64,000 nt of DNA from Clostridium simiarum (GCF_018919175.1 NZ_JAHLQL010000005.1:62001-126000); one strand, 5' to 3'; positions 35,640-45,206 are shown, numbered from the stretch's first letter. Translations and numbers: made by a program. Notes: generated by a model not told the origin, from the letters alone.

Positions 35640-35888
35640 TCATCTTCTAAATTCTTGTCTCACATTTTTCACTCCAGAATAAAATCCTGAAGCTGTTAAT
35701 CCTATAGTAAGCCCTGAAAATATGCCTGTTTTCAAGTCTCCTGGCGCTACATACACAATTCCAGCTATTAATCCCAAGATTAAGTTTAATATGGGTATTA
35801 ATTTTACTTTTATACCTAGCTCTTTTGCAACTTGGGATAATCCCATAACAACAGCTGTCATTAATCCTATATCTTGAAAATTAAACAT
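35640..35888 (-). CDS. Holin-like small membrane protein
   Basis: 82 residues, ATG with GGGGGGATGAG upstream. Two hydrophobic segments (about 8-22 and 30-50) and a third weak one, then a basic tail (KNVRQEFRR). The pattern MTAVVMGLSQVAKELGI and NLILGLIAGIVYVAPGD is like phage holins of the A118/2-TMS type. No phage genes flank it apart from a degenerate amidase 580 bp upstream, so it may be a prophage remnant or a domesticated holin. Flanked by two candidate small RNAs in the same orientation. Confidence 0.65.
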   Translation of the reverse strand: MFNFQDIGLMTAVVMGLSQVAKELGIKVKLIPILNLILGLIAGIVYVAPGDLKTGIFSGLTIGLTASGFYSGVKNVRQEFRR

Positions 35889-36265
35889 AACTCATCCCCC
35901 CATTAATATATAATATTAAAAATATCTATCAGCAAGTACTCATAATTAAAACTTCTAGAATATAAAAAGAGTTCTCACCATCTCTAAAGCTAGAAATCAT
36001 TATCCAAAGATGTATCCGCTCTTTACTCTAAGTTTAAAAAATATGGAAATATTAGAGCAGTTATTCATGGGATAAAAATCTATTTGTCCTGTGTAAACTT
36101 CTTAATCTTATATAATATGCAAGTATTTTAATTTAGTTTATGGAGGGATTATTAGATTCAGATGAAACTTATTTAAAAGGAACACTTCACTTCCTCTAAA
36201 GCTTAGACTTTTAGTTTTCTCATGGAGGAATCTTAGATATGTCAGGCATAGGATAAATAGTAAGC
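35889..36265. other. Intergenic, no convincing gene
   Basis: No frame with a ribosome site spans this stretch. A plus-strand run around 36010-36110 stays open for about 35 codons but has no start and no recognisable product; it may be gene decay. The holin promoter must be here. Confidence 0.4.
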
Positions 36266-36366
36266 AATAAAAAAAGATATTGGTGGGGGATACCAATATC
36301 TTTAAATTAAAGGGGTTATATAAATAAGGGGTTATCTTATAAACTTTTATCTGTAGTTTTAATTGT
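36266..36366 (-). ncRNA. Candidate small RNA B with C-rich motifs
   Basis: About 100 nt on the minus strand. Two single-stranded AACCCCTTA/T boxes (C runs at 36328-36331 and 36312-36315) precede a perfect stem GATATTGG/CCAATATC with loop TATCCCCCA (C run at 36285-36289) and seven Ts. A possible promoter is TTAGTA (36396-36401), 17 nt, TATATT (36373-36378). Same order of elements as unit A 780 bp away, with different stem sequences but the same C boxes, which is what selection on the loop would give. The loop UAUCCCCC is fully complementary to GGGGGAUA in the ribosome sites of the genes at 1582 and 46702. Confidence 0.55.
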
Positions 36367-36470
36367 TTCTTTAATATAAATATATCATATTTTTGTACTA
36401 AAGTGTATTAATATTTTGTTAAGTATTTTAATTAAATTTTAATATTATATTACTCTTAATGAAAAGCTTT

Positions 36471-36977
36471 TCACAACTTTATATTTATCAACCCTTTATA
36501 TATGGTATTTGATATCGTTTTCAGTAGGATTTTGTTGTATATTAGATCTTTTTCAAATAAAAATATATTTAAAACCATGCATGGCCCTGGATAGTTTTTT
36601 AAAATATATAACTCTTCACTTTCTTTTTTATTAATTACATCTACAGGTAACTTATTTATACTATATTCAAAGTTTTTAACTAACTCCTCTCTACATTTAT
36701 AATTATAAAATATTTCTATATATTCTTTCTCCTTTGTACCATTAAAGTTTAAGGAAATAAATAGATCTAAATTATTTCTTATAGCATTTATAAGTTTTTT
36801 ATGGTATAGTTCTCCATCACTTAATACATTTTTAGGACTACAATCAACTATGGTATGTCCTTCACTTTCCAATTTAGATTTTATCATTAAAAAAATTTCT
36901 GATATAAAAAAACTTTCCATTTCATTCTTACTTAAATATGGGTTTTCATTAAGGCTAATGTCAAAGCCTAGTTTCAA
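36471..36977 (-). CDS. Degenerate N-acetylmuramoyl-L-alanine amidase-like protein
   Basis: 168 residues, TTG start with AGAGGTG upstream. The order of elements follows the Amidase_3 fold: KLGFDISLNENP, a helix with E in KNEMESFFISEI, SKLESEGHTIVDCSP, LDLFISLNFNG, and GPCMVLNIFLFEKDL. The zinc ligands of active enzymes are lost: the first His (GHGG) is replaced in GFDISLN and SxHxN is ISLNFN. The catalytic-site Glu equivalents are unclear. Hence probably an inactive relative, perhaps a wall-binding or regulatory protein. Next to a holin-like gene. Confidence 0.55.
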   Translation of the reverse strand: MKLGFDISLNENPYLSKNEMESFFISEIFLMIKSKLESEGHTIVDCSPKNVLSDGELYHKKLINAIRNNLDLFISLNFNGTKEKEYIEIFYNYKCREELVKNFEYSINKLPVDVINKKESEELYILKNYPGPCMVLNIFLFEKDLIYNKILLKTISNTIYKGLINIKL

Positions 36978-37115
36978 AGTTTAACACCTCTTATTATTGC
37001 TTATGAAATATATATAAACTATATTATTCATTTATATAGAATTTTGTTCAAAAAAGTAATAATTCTTCCTCATATTTCATAGTTTTATTTTGAGAAGATT
37101 GTGAGGTGATATCTA

Positions 37116-37595
37116 TTGAAATTACGTTATTTCATTCTTATTATAATACTATGTCCTATATTACTTATAAGCTGTAACTTTCGTTATCCTGATTATTTTC
37201 CTTTTAAGAATAAACCTAATGGGCATTTTTATACAGAGGACTTATTTTTAAACTTAAACAAAGATGAAAACTTTTCTTGTAGGGTATATGAAAGTAACCT
37301 CCATAAAGAAGCTAGCTTAAATAAAGAGCAGCTTAGTACATTAACAGAATTTTTTTCTTCCTTAACTTTAGATAATTTTGTGGAGAAGCCAAAAGATTTC
37401 TCTGAAAAACCTGTGTATAAAATGTTTATTACTGCTAATTCTAAGAAATATATTATAGATATTTATAATGATACTAATATTTCAATTTATCCTTGGGACG
37501 GCAATTACGATATTGATTTTATAAATATGAAAAATATTCATAGTGCCTATAATTTATTTAGCTTTTGCAAGTATACAATAAATAATCCAAAATAA
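37116..37595 (+). CDS. Lipoprotein, DUF4883-like
   Basis: 159 residues, TTG start with GAGGTG 7 nt upstream. A signal peptide with lipobox (ILLISC, Cys at about 20) predicts a lipid-anchored extracellular protein. The rest has alternating strands (VYKMFITANSKKYIIDIYND, ISIYPWDGNYDIDFI) and no known catalytic motif; I recall a clostridial DUF4883 family of this look, which would need confirmation. Divergent from the amidase-like gene and 98 nt upstream of the large fusion gene. Confidence 0.65.
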   Translation: MKLRYFILIIILCPILLISCNFRYPDYFPFKNKPNGHFYTEDLFLNLNKDENFSCRVYESNLHKEASLNKEQLSTLTEFFSSLTLDNFVEKPKDFSEKPVYKMFITANSKKYIIDIYNDTNISIYPWDGNYDIDFINMKNIHSAYNLFSFCKYTINNPK

Positions 37596-37693
37596 ATATA
37601 TATTAATATAAAGGCATTGTTTTTATAAATTCCCTATGAAATAATCTTTCTAAGATATATAATTTTATTATGATATGGGAAAGGAGAGTTTCT

Positions 37694-40600
37694 ATGGAAG
37701 GAATAAAATTTTCTGAAAGCTACAGTAACATTGTAAAAAAACTTTCCAGTATAAGGTGGTTAAAAAAATATAATATAAATAAATCTATTGTGGATAAACA
37801 TATTAGGGATAGCAGGTTTTTAAATGAATTTTCTTTGATGTTAAATGAAAAGGATTTTACTGCTTATAGAACCCTTAGATTATGTCACCCCTTATTATTA
37901 GAATTATCTAAAGGTGATGCTAAAAGTTTTACCTCTCATCAGTGGATAAAATATATCTATGAATTTACTTTGTCCAAATCTTTTAAAGAGGCAGTTACTA
38001 TGGATCTTGATTCAGATTTAGATGCTGCTTGTGAACTTTATTTAAGATTATTTAGAATAATTTCTGAACTTCAAAAAAAGAGTAATGATGGCAGCTTTCA
38101 AAGTCAATATCCATTTTATTTCCTAAGTGCTGAAGAGGAAGCTTCTCTTGAGGATGCTGAGGAGTATAAACTGTTTTTAAAGGCTTTTAAAGAGGATTAT
38201 GTATATGAATTAATGAAACTTAACACAGAAGTTACAGGATTTAATACCTTAGATCATGTTTGCGGAGTTCATTATCTTGCATTATATATTGGAAGACAGC
38301 TAAAACACTTAGGAGTAAATATAGATCTTGGAAGGGTATCTGGAAGCGCTGCTGGCCATGACATAGGTAAATATGGCTGTAAAGGTGCAGAGCTTAGAAG
38401 GGTGCCCTATCTTCATTATTACTATTCAGATCAATGGTTTAAAAAACACAACATCAACTATATAAGAAATATAGCTATAAACCATTCGACCTGGGACTTA
38501 GAGCTTGAAAACCTATCTCTTGAGAGTTTAATTCTTATATATTCAGATTTTAGGGTAAAAAATAAAAAAAGGGAAAATGGAGAGGAAATGTACATTTTCC
38601 CACTAAAAGAGTCCTTCGATGTAATACTAAACAAACTTGACAACCTAGACACTAATAAAGAAAAACGCTATAAAAGAGTTTATTCTAAACTTAAAGATTT
38701 CGAAGATTTTCTAATAAATTTGAATATTGAAGTTGAAGTGGATACTACTATAAATCTTAATTCTATAAAACCACAAAAGACTCCAAGCTATTCTATTATG
38801 ATGGGAAATGAAATCGTCCAAAACCTTAAATTTATAGCAATTAATCATAACATAAATCTTATGTACACATTAAGAGATGAACTTTCTTTAGATGCAATAT
38901 TAGAAACCGCAAGAAGCGAAAAAGATTGGAAAAACTTAAGAGAATATATAAGGATATTTGAAGAATATTCCACTTACCTCACTCAAAAACAAAAGCTTCA
39001 AACCATAAAATTCCTCTTTGATAATTTAATACATCCTGAAGATGACATAAGACGTCACAGTGCCGAGCTTATAGGTACTCTTATTGCTATATTTGACGAG
39101 GACTATAGAAAAGAAATCCCTGAGAATGTAAATATACAAAGTATTTCTTTAAATAGCAAAGATCTTTTGTTTGAATACGTAAATAAGCTTTTATTTCCAA
39201 ATCATAAATTAATTCAATCTCACAGATTTTGGCTTGGACATAGTCTAAATATCCTTTTAAATGCTTTATTTAAAAACTGCAGAAAGGATTTTATACCTGT
39301 ATATAGGGATTTAATTTCTCAATATTATCATACTAATAAGGATAGGGCTATAGATAGTTACATATTTTTGTTAGAAAGTATAAAGTCTATCCCTGTTAGG
39401 CCCTTTGACCAATCTGTAAGCACTTTATACAAATTTATTTTAAATATGCTAAATAAGAGAAACGTAACCTTAAGGCTCAGCGCTCTTGAAGCTTTAATGA
39501 ATCTCTGTGATAGAATAGATGAAAACCAAGACTTTATAGAAGATATTAAATTTTATCTAAACAGCATAAATCATAAAAGCAATAATCCTTCTGAAAACAT
39601 GCTTAGAGCTAAATTAGCAAAAAAAATAGAATATGATAATATAGAAAAATTAGAAAACTTTTATGATAAAAATAAGGATAAAATTACAGATATATTTTTA
39701 AGTAACCTAAAAACCGCCACAGATTGGATAAACAAGAAGCATCAAGTAACTATCCTTTTAGATCATGTATTAGAAGATAAGGATGTAAACCCTATGCATG
39801 CAGCCATACATTTTTGTAATCTATTAAAAGTAAGTGCTGTTGAAGATGTAAGACATCAAGCAGGATTATCTATATTAAAAATAATGCCTAATCTATCCTT
39901 TTCCGAGAGAAATGAAGTAGCCGTTGAATTGTTACGTGCTTTAGAAATTGAAGGTCATAAATTTACAGAGTATATTCCGCGATACTTAGGTCAGGTATTT
40001 TTATTTCTTCCACCTAAGGAGCTGGATGAAATATTAGATGACTTAGCATTTAAAATAAAGATTTCAAAGCCTTCTGTAAAAACACTTATACTTAAAACTC
40101 TAGCTATAACAGCGGAGTATTATTCTAAGTACTCATATAGATTCAATGAAACTAAGGAGGATCTACATAAAAGATTTGTAGCATTACTTGGAATACTACT
40201 TAATGGACTTGGTGATTATAATAATCAAGTTAAGCAATCAGCTTTTACCGTTATAGGCAAAGGTTTATTTGGTTCTAGATATCTTTCACTAAATGAGAAA
40301 ATGAGCATATTCCATTTAATAGCTAAAAAAATTTTAACCCTAGTGATAGAAGAAAAAAATAATGAACTTCTTTTTCTCTCAAATTCAGCAGCATTAAACC
40401 ACATTTACAGATTTATTTCTGACTATAGTTTTTTTATTGGAAATATATATTTAAACCATCCAGAAAAGGTAGCCTTCTTTCCTGGAACCTTTGACCCCTT
40501 CTCTTTAACTCATAAGGAAATAGCTAAAAGCATAAGAGATTTAGGTTACGAGGTTTATCTAGCTATTGACGAATTTTCTTGGTCCAAAAAACCTCTTCCA

Positions 40601-42571
40601 AATCTTATAAGAAGAAATATACTAAATATGTCCATAGCTAGTGAACTTAATATTTATATATACCCTGATAGCTATCCAACTAATATTTCCAACATAAAAG
40701 ATTTATGTACATTAAGAAATAATTTTAAAGACTCTGAGGTATATATAGTTATCGGTAGCGATGTGCTGCTTAATGCTAGTAGCTATAAATTTGATAAAAA
40801 GGAAGGCTCTATACACAGCTTTTCTCATATAATATTTGAAAGGAATAGGTCTAAAGATCTAAAATCTTTAGCAAAAAATATAGACGGAAATGTAGAAATA
40901 TTATATCTTCCATCAAAATATACAGACATAAGTTCATCTCAAATAAGAAATTATATAGATGAAAATAAGGATATATCAAGCTTAATAGATCCCTTATGTC
41001 AACAGTATATATATGAAAATGGATTTTACCAAAGAGAGTCTTTAGATAAAGGCACCTTAAATTCCACTAGCTTAGATGTGGAGGTAATTAATAAAATTTC
41101 TCAGGAGTTACATGAAATAGCTTGTTTTATAGTTAATTATCCCTCTGAAAATATTCAAAGAAAAATCAGAGAGGTTTTCTCTAAACCTTCTGGAAGGGCA
41201 TTGCTTCTAAGGGATAGCAATAGCAAAAAAATTGTTGGTTTTTCACTATTTCATTGGACTCGTTCTAGTATGTTATATGAAGAAATTAAAGATGTGAAAC
41301 TCTCTCATACATTAAGGCAACAAAGTCTTGGTAGAATAATACTATTAGATGGATTATATATAAAAGATAATGATAAAAGCAAAAATCTGGAGCAAATACT
41401 CCTTACAGAAACCTTAGCCTTTTGTATATCAAAGGATTATGAGTACGCCTTATTTAAACAAGATAAAGAATTACCTTGCTCCCAAAGTTTAGAAAATCTT
41501 CTAAGCCATTATGGATTTAAAAGAGTAAGGGATGAAAGTGGAAAGTACGGTATCTGGATAGTTAATATGAGCACTCCTTCTGTGATAAACTTAGACCTAG
41601 AAAACCTTATAAAAGAACCTTTTAGGAGTAATAACAAGGTAAAAGCAGTAATAAAGGAAAGTAGATTAAAACTTCTTGAAGTTTTATGTGAACTTTACCC
41701 TGGAGAACTTGTACTTCCTTTTGATATAAATATGCTTCATTATGGACTTATAAAAAAAGTTTCCTATGAAAATAAGGTTCCCCCACAAACCTTAAGCCCT
41801 AGACTACTAGGAAAGTCCATGTGTGTACCCTATGGAGATATCCTTGATAGATACATTGTTCCTAATACAGTTACCAAATCTCTTCATACAGAGAAATACT
41901 TTGAAACAGATATGAGCCTCTTTAATATTGGTGAGTTTCCTCATTATATGGATCTTGAAAATCAGGTTAAAATGCTAAAATCCTTTGATAAACCTATAAT
42001 ATTAGTGGATACATTGCTGCATAAGGGACATAGAATGCAAGCTTTAGATCCATTATTTAAAAAAGAAAAAATAAAAGTTCAAAAGATAATAACTGGAATT
42101 CTATCTGCTAGGGGTAAAGATTTGATGGATTATCAAGAAAGAGATGTAGATTGTGTATATTTTATACCAAGACTTAAAATATGGTTTAATGAAAATGCCC
42201 TGTATCCATTTATAGGTGGGGATTCTCTTTGGAGAGGAAATTTCCCTGAAAGAAATCTTCTTCCCTCTATAAATTTGATACTACCCTATACCTCACCTAA
42301 ATTTATAGTAGATACTTCAAGTATTTCATTATATAAATTATCAAAAATTTGCATAGAAAATGCTATAAATATATTATCTGTACTAGAAGATGAGTATCAT
42401 ATTTTAAATGAAAGAAATTTAACTCTTTCTTCTTTAGGTCAGGTATTTACCATACCAAGATGCCCAGATAAAGGAGTAGATATGAACTACGATTTAAATA
42501 TTTCTCCTTCACGCTATTTAAAAAATGATTTAGAAGTGCTATGTAGATTAGAAAATATAATCGGGAGATGA
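37694..42571 (+). CDS. 1625-residue multidomain protein: HD, HEAT-like, NadD-like nucleotidyltransferase, GNAT-like, PRTase-like
   Basis: The frame opens at 37670 but AAGGAG lies 7 nt before the ATG at 37694. Order of parts: HD phosphohydrolase-like domain (about 180-320: LDHVCGVHYLALYI, GHDIGKYG, NHSTWD, YSDFRVK); a long helical HEAT-like region (about 370-920); a nicotinate-nucleotide-adenylyltransferase-like domain (about 925-1110: FFPGTFDPFSLTHKEI, VIGSDVLLN, DISSSQIRNYI); a GNAT-like segment (about 1125-1310); and a C-terminal part with a PRPP-binding-like loop KPIILVDTLLHKGHRM near 1435. Cytosolic. Proteins of this build occur in several clostridia and are annotated only by the NadD part. 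Next genes are an LDH-like and a PHP protein. Confidence 0.8.
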   Translation: MEGIKFSESYSNIVKKLSSIRWLKKYNINKSIVDKHIRDSRFLNEFSLMLNEKDFTAYRTLRLCHPLLLELSKGDAKSFTSHQWIKYIYEFTLSKSFKEAVTMDLDSDLDAACELYLRLFRIISELQKKSNDGSFQSQYPFYFLSAEEEASLEDAEEYKLFLKAFKEDYVYELMKLNTEVTGFNTLDHVCGVHYLALYIGRQLKHLGVNIDLGRVSGSAAGHDIGKYGCKGAELRRVPYLHYYYSDQWFKKHNINYIRNIAINHSTWDLELENLSLESLILIYSDFRVKNKKRENGEEMYIFPLKESFDVILNKLDNLDTNKEKRYKRVYSKLKDFEDFLINLNIEVEVDTTINLNSIKPQKTPSYSIMMGNEIVQNLKFIAINHNINLMYTLRDELSLDAILETARSEKDWKNLREYIRIFEEYSTYLTQKQKLQTIKFLFDNLIHPEDDIRRHSAELIGTLIAIFDEDYRKEIPENVNIQSISLNSKDLLFEYVNKLLFPNHKLIQSHRFWLGHSLNILLNALFKNCRKDFIPVYRDLISQYYHTNKDRAIDSYIFLLESIKSIPVRPFDQSVSTLYKFILNMLNKRNVTLRLSALEALMNLCDRIDENQDFIEDIKFYLNSINHKSNNPSENMLRAKLAKKIEYDNIEKLENFYDKNKDKITDIFLSNLKTATDWINKKHQVTILLDHVLEDKDVNPMHAAIHFCNLLKVSAVEDVRHQAGLSILKIMPNLSFSERNEVAVELLRALEIEGHKFTEYIPRYLGQVFLFLPPKELDEILDDLAFKIKISKPSVKTLILKTLAITAEYYSKYSYRFNETKEDLHKRFVALLGILLNGLGDYNNQVKQSAFTVIGKGLFGSRYLSLNEKMSIFHLIAKKILTLVIEEKNNELLFLSNSAALNHIYRFISDYSFFIGNIYLNHPEKVAFFPGTFDPFSLTHKEIAKSIRDLGYEVYLAIDEFSWSKKPLPNLIRRNILNMSIASELNIYIYPDSYPTNISNIKDLCTLRNNFKDSEVYIVIGSDVLLNASSYKFDKKEGSIHSFSHIIFERNRSKDLKSLAKNIDGNVEILYLPSKYTDISSSQIRNYIDENKDISSLIDPLCQQYIYENGFYQRESLDKGTLNSTSLDVEVINKISQELHEIACFIVNYPSENIQRKIREVFSKPSGRALLLRDSNSKKIVGFSLFHWTRSSMLYEEIKDVKLSHTLRQQSLGRIILLDGLYIKDNDKSKNLEQILLTETLAFCISKDYEYALFKQDKELPCSQSLENLLSHYGFKRVRDESGKYGIWIVNMSTPSVINLDLENLIKEPFRSNNKVKAVIKESRLKLLEVLCELYPGELVLPFDINMLHYGLIKKVSYENKVPPQTLSPRLLGKSMCVPYGDILDRYIVPNTVTKSLHTEKYFETDMSLFNIGEFPHYMDLENQVKMLKSFDKPIILVDTLLHKGHRMQALDPLFKKEKIKVQKIITGILSARGKDLMDYQERDVDCVYFIPRLKIWFNENALYPFIGGDSLWRGNFPERNLLPSINLILPYTSPKFIVDTSSISLYKLSKICIENAINILSVLEDEYHILNERNLTLSSLGQVFTIPRCPDKGVDMNYDLNISPSRYLKNDLEVLCRLENIIGR

Positions 42572-42575
42572 TGAA

Positions 42576-43823
42576 ATGAATTTTTATGTACAGGAAGAAA
42601 ATATAATAGCTACAGATCTTAATTTAAGTAATAGCTTTAAATCATCTTCAAAGGAAGAAGCTCTAAATACAAGGGGAAAAATCTTTTTCCTAGCAGAAAA
42701 GAACCCTAAATACTTTAGAAGGTGCTTTCTTATGGATAGCTCTTCTTCCCTTCCTTATGATAAGGAAGACTTAAATGTTTTAAGAACCAATAGTATGCTT
42801 AATTCTGATTATAGTTATTTTAATAAACTTATTGAAGAAAAAACAGTGGTTTTCTTAAATTCCGCTTATAACAATTGGACAGATCTATTAAATAAAAAAC
42901 AGATTAATAGAAAGTGGAAGGTTAATGTAATTGGATTAGGTGATGTTGGGGGCACTCTTGTTACTGGTTTAAGACTTATGGGTGGAGATGTACTAAGTTC
43001 CATAGGCATATATGATAAGGATGAAAGCAAAGTAAATAGATGGTACTTTGAATCTAATGCTATATTAGACATAAATTCACCTGATGCTCCTTTTGTTTTT
43101 CCTCTAGAGGAAAAGGATCTATTTAATTGTGATATGTTTATATTTTGTGTTTCCGTAGGTGTTCCAAAGGTAGGTAAAGAGCATAAAGATGTAAGACTTG
43201 CACAGTTAGAAGGAAACTCTAAAATAGTATCCTACTATGCTAAATTAGCTAGAAAAAATAATTTTAAAGGAGTTTTCTCTGTAGTCTCTGATCCAGTAGA
43301 CCTATTATGCAAGGTTGCCTTTAATGAAAGTAATAAAGATGATAAAGATGAGTTTGATTTTAATGGATTAGGTTCAGATCAAATAAGAGGCTATGGTTTA
43401 GGCGTAATGAATGGTAGAGCTGCCTTCTATGCTAAAGAAAAAGATATATTAAAAAATTATAATGAAGAAGGGAGAGCCTTTGGTCCTCACGGCGAAGGGT
43501 TAATTATAGTCAATAGCGTAGAAAACTATGATGAAAATATTTCAAACCTTCTTACTGACCTTACTAAAAAAGCTAATTTAGATGTACGAAAAACAGGATT
43601 TAAGCCCTACATAGCACCAGCTCTTTCTTCTGGAAGTTTATCTATATTAGCTACTATAAGAGGGCAATGGCACTATAGCACAAACTTCCTTGGTGGAACT
43701 TTTATGGGTTCTAGAAACAAATACGGATTATATGGAGCTGAATTTGAAACCTATAATTTTAATGAAACCCTTTTTAACAAGTTAAAAAACACTTATGATT
43801 ATTTAAATTCTATATATTTTTAA
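42576..43823 (+). CDS. Lactate/malate dehydrogenase-like protein
   Basis: 415 residues; starts 4 nt after the fusion gene with GGGAGATGATG upstream. An N-terminal extension of about 105 residues precedes the Rossmann motif VNVIGLGDVGGTLVTGL. LDH/MDH landmarks follow: FCVSVGVPKVGKEHKDVRLAQLEGN, VSDPVDLL (for NPVD), GLGSDQIRGYGLG with the substrate Arg, and FGPHGEGL with the catalytic His. The family call is therefore sound, with catalytic Arg and His kept but an atypical Ser in place of Asn. Longer than standard enzymes (about 315), and probably a partner of the fusion protein rather than a fermentative LDH. Confidence 0.75.
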   Translation: MNFYVQEENIIATDLNLSNSFKSSSKEEALNTRGKIFFLAEKNPKYFRRCFLMDSSSSLPYDKEDLNVLRTNSMLNSDYSYFNKLIEEKTVVFLNSAYNNWTDLLNKKQINRKWKVNVIGLGDVGGTLVTGLRLMGGDVLSSIGIYDKDESKVNRWYFESNAILDINSPDAPFVFPLEEKDLFNCDMFIFCVSVGVPKVGKEHKDVRLAQLEGNSKIVSYYAKLARKNNFKGVFSVVSDPVDLLCKVAFNESNKDDKDEFDFNGLGSDQIRGYGLGVMNGRAAFYAKEKDILKNYNEEGRAFGPHGEGLIIVNSVENYDENISNLLTDLTKKANLDVRKTGFKPYIAPALSSGSLSILATIRGQWHYSTNFLGGTFMGSRNKYGLYGAEFETYNFNETLFNKLKNTYDYLNSIYF

Positions 43824-43877
43824 TTTGTAATCTTTCTGCAATTTGTATATGATAGTGATACAGAAAGGAGTGACTTT

Positions 43878-44711
43878 ATGGATATACGTGCAGATTTTCA
43901 TTTACACACCACTGCCTCTGATGGAATGTTAAATCCTAGAGAGCTAGTAGTTCTAGCAAAAGATCAAGGTCTAGATTTAATAGCTATAACAGACCATGAT
44001 ACTACAGAGGGAATAAAGGAAGCCCTTATAGAAGGAGAAAAACTAGGCATTAAAGTTATCCCAGGTATAGAGCTTTCCACAATTCACAATAGTGAAAGTA
44101 TCCATATACTTGGATACTTTAGAGATAATTCCTATGAAAATGAAGAGTTTCAAAGTTTTTTAAAAGACATGCAAGATTACAGAATATCTAGGGCAAAGAA
44201 GTTTATTGCTAATTTAGATAAATTTTTTAATATTAAGTTAGATTATGAAGAAATAAGAGAAAATGCAAAAGGTGTTGTTGCAAGACCTCATATAGCAAAA
44301 GCCATAATAAACAAAGGCTATCCTTATAGCTGGGATTACATATTTGACAAACTAATAGGTAAAAATAGTCCTGCTTATGTTCATAATAAAAAGATTTCTA
44401 TTGAGGAAGGTATAGATATTTTAAAAAATTTAAATGCAGTGGTAATGCTTGCCCATCCTAAGCTAGTAAAAAAAACTCCTGTAGAAGAACTAATTAAATT
44501 TAACTTTCATGGTCTGGAGGCAGTATACTATCTGAATTCTGAAGAAGAACAAAATAAATATATAGATATAGCAAAGAAAAATAATAAACTTCTATGCTGT
44601 GGCTCTGATTTCCACGGTCATGGGAAAGAAGATACAAAACACGGCTATATAGGTACTGTAAATAGTAATTTACACGAACTTGAGGCGTTTATAAATTTAT
44701 TTCTAAAATAA
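43878..44711 (+). CDS. PHP-domain metal-dependent phosphoesterase
   Basis: 277 residues, AAGGAGTG 7 nt before the ATG. PHP motifs are complete: FHLHTTASDG (H-x-H), ITDHDTTEG, PGIELSTIHN, RPHIAKAI, VMLAHPKL and CGSDFHGHG. It is the size of the YciV/RNase AM-like family that hydrolyses 3',5'-nucleoside bisphosphates or trims RNA 5' ends. Likely last gene of the cluster that starts at 37116; a terminator follows. Confidence 0.9.
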   Translation: MDIRADFHLHTTASDGMLNPRELVVLAKDQGLDLIAITDHDTTEGIKEALIEGEKLGIKVIPGIELSTIHNSESIHILGYFRDNSYENEEFQSFLKDMQDYRISRAKKFIANLDKFFNIKLDYEEIRENAKGVVARPHIAKAIINKGYPYSWDYIFDKLIGKNSPAYVHNKKISIEEGIDILKNLNAVVMLAHPKLVKKTPVEELIKFNFHGLEAVYYLNSEEEQNKYIDIAKKNNKLLCCGSDFHGHGKEDTKHGYIGTVNSNLHELEAFINLFLK

Positions 44712-44715
44712 TATA

Positions 44716-44761
44716 AAAATAGCTAGAATCTAAAATTTTAATTTAAGATTCTAGCTATTTT
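44716..44761. terminator. Bidirectional terminator
   Basis: AAAATAGCTAGAATCT / AGATTCTAGCTATTTT 16-bp stem between convergent genes. Confidence 0.88.
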
Positions 44762-44765
44762 ATTT

Positions 44766-45029
44766 TTATTCCTTTTTCTCTTCTTCCAAATCTTTTTGCT
44801 CTTTTTCTATTTTATCTTGCTCTTTATTTATTTCATCATCTAAATACCATTTATTCTCCGTTGCAGGGTTACTTATTAATCCTGCCATTACTAGTATAGC
44901 AAGTAATGAACTAACAATTTCTTCGTAATTTTGAGGTAGTATATTTATATTAAAACCCTTTAATAGTAATGGAATAAATGCAAATATAGAAATCCACAAA
45001 CCATAATTTCTTAACCTTTTAAATTTCAT
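44766..45029 (-). CDS. Phage-type holin (PF04531-like)
   Basis: 87 residues. Two hydrophobic segments (about 10-25 and 38-55), then VMAGLISNPATENKWYLDDE and a highly charged Lys/Glu tail. The GLI-x-NPAT segment is typical of the phi11/LC3 holin family. The frame opens with GTG at 45038, but that GTG is within the ribosome site GAGGTG, so the ATG at 45029 is the start. No endolysin or structural phage genes nearby. Stand-alone holins of this type are frequent in clostridial chromosomes. Confidence 0.75.
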   Translation of the reverse strand: MKFKRLRNYGLWISIFAFIPLLLKGFNINILPQNYEEIVSSLLAILVMAGLISNPATENKWYLDDEINKEQDKIEKEQKDLEEEKKE

Positions 45030-45148
45030 AAAAATCACCTCTAAAGAAAATAGGATACTATATAGTATTCCACTTAATCTTAAGAGGTGATAATTTTTAA
45101 CTGTTAATTATTCTAATGCATTGGATCATAAATCTCGTCTTTGCAATA

Positions 45149-45206
45149 AAAAAGCCATGCAACTCCCCTCTTAAATAATTCTTAAAAAGGAATCACATGA
45201 CTTTTT
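45149..45206. terminator. Hairpin after the M18 aminopeptidase gene
   Basis: AAAAAGCCATG / CATGACTTTTT with one mismatch and a long AT-rich loop. T-runs on both sides; it would terminate the minus-strand aminopeptidase transcript and could also work from the plus strand. Confidence 0.6.

Noticed and set aside
36010..36110. Short open plus-strand frame near 36 kb
   Set aside because: No start or ribosome site and no recognisable product; probably chance or old decay.
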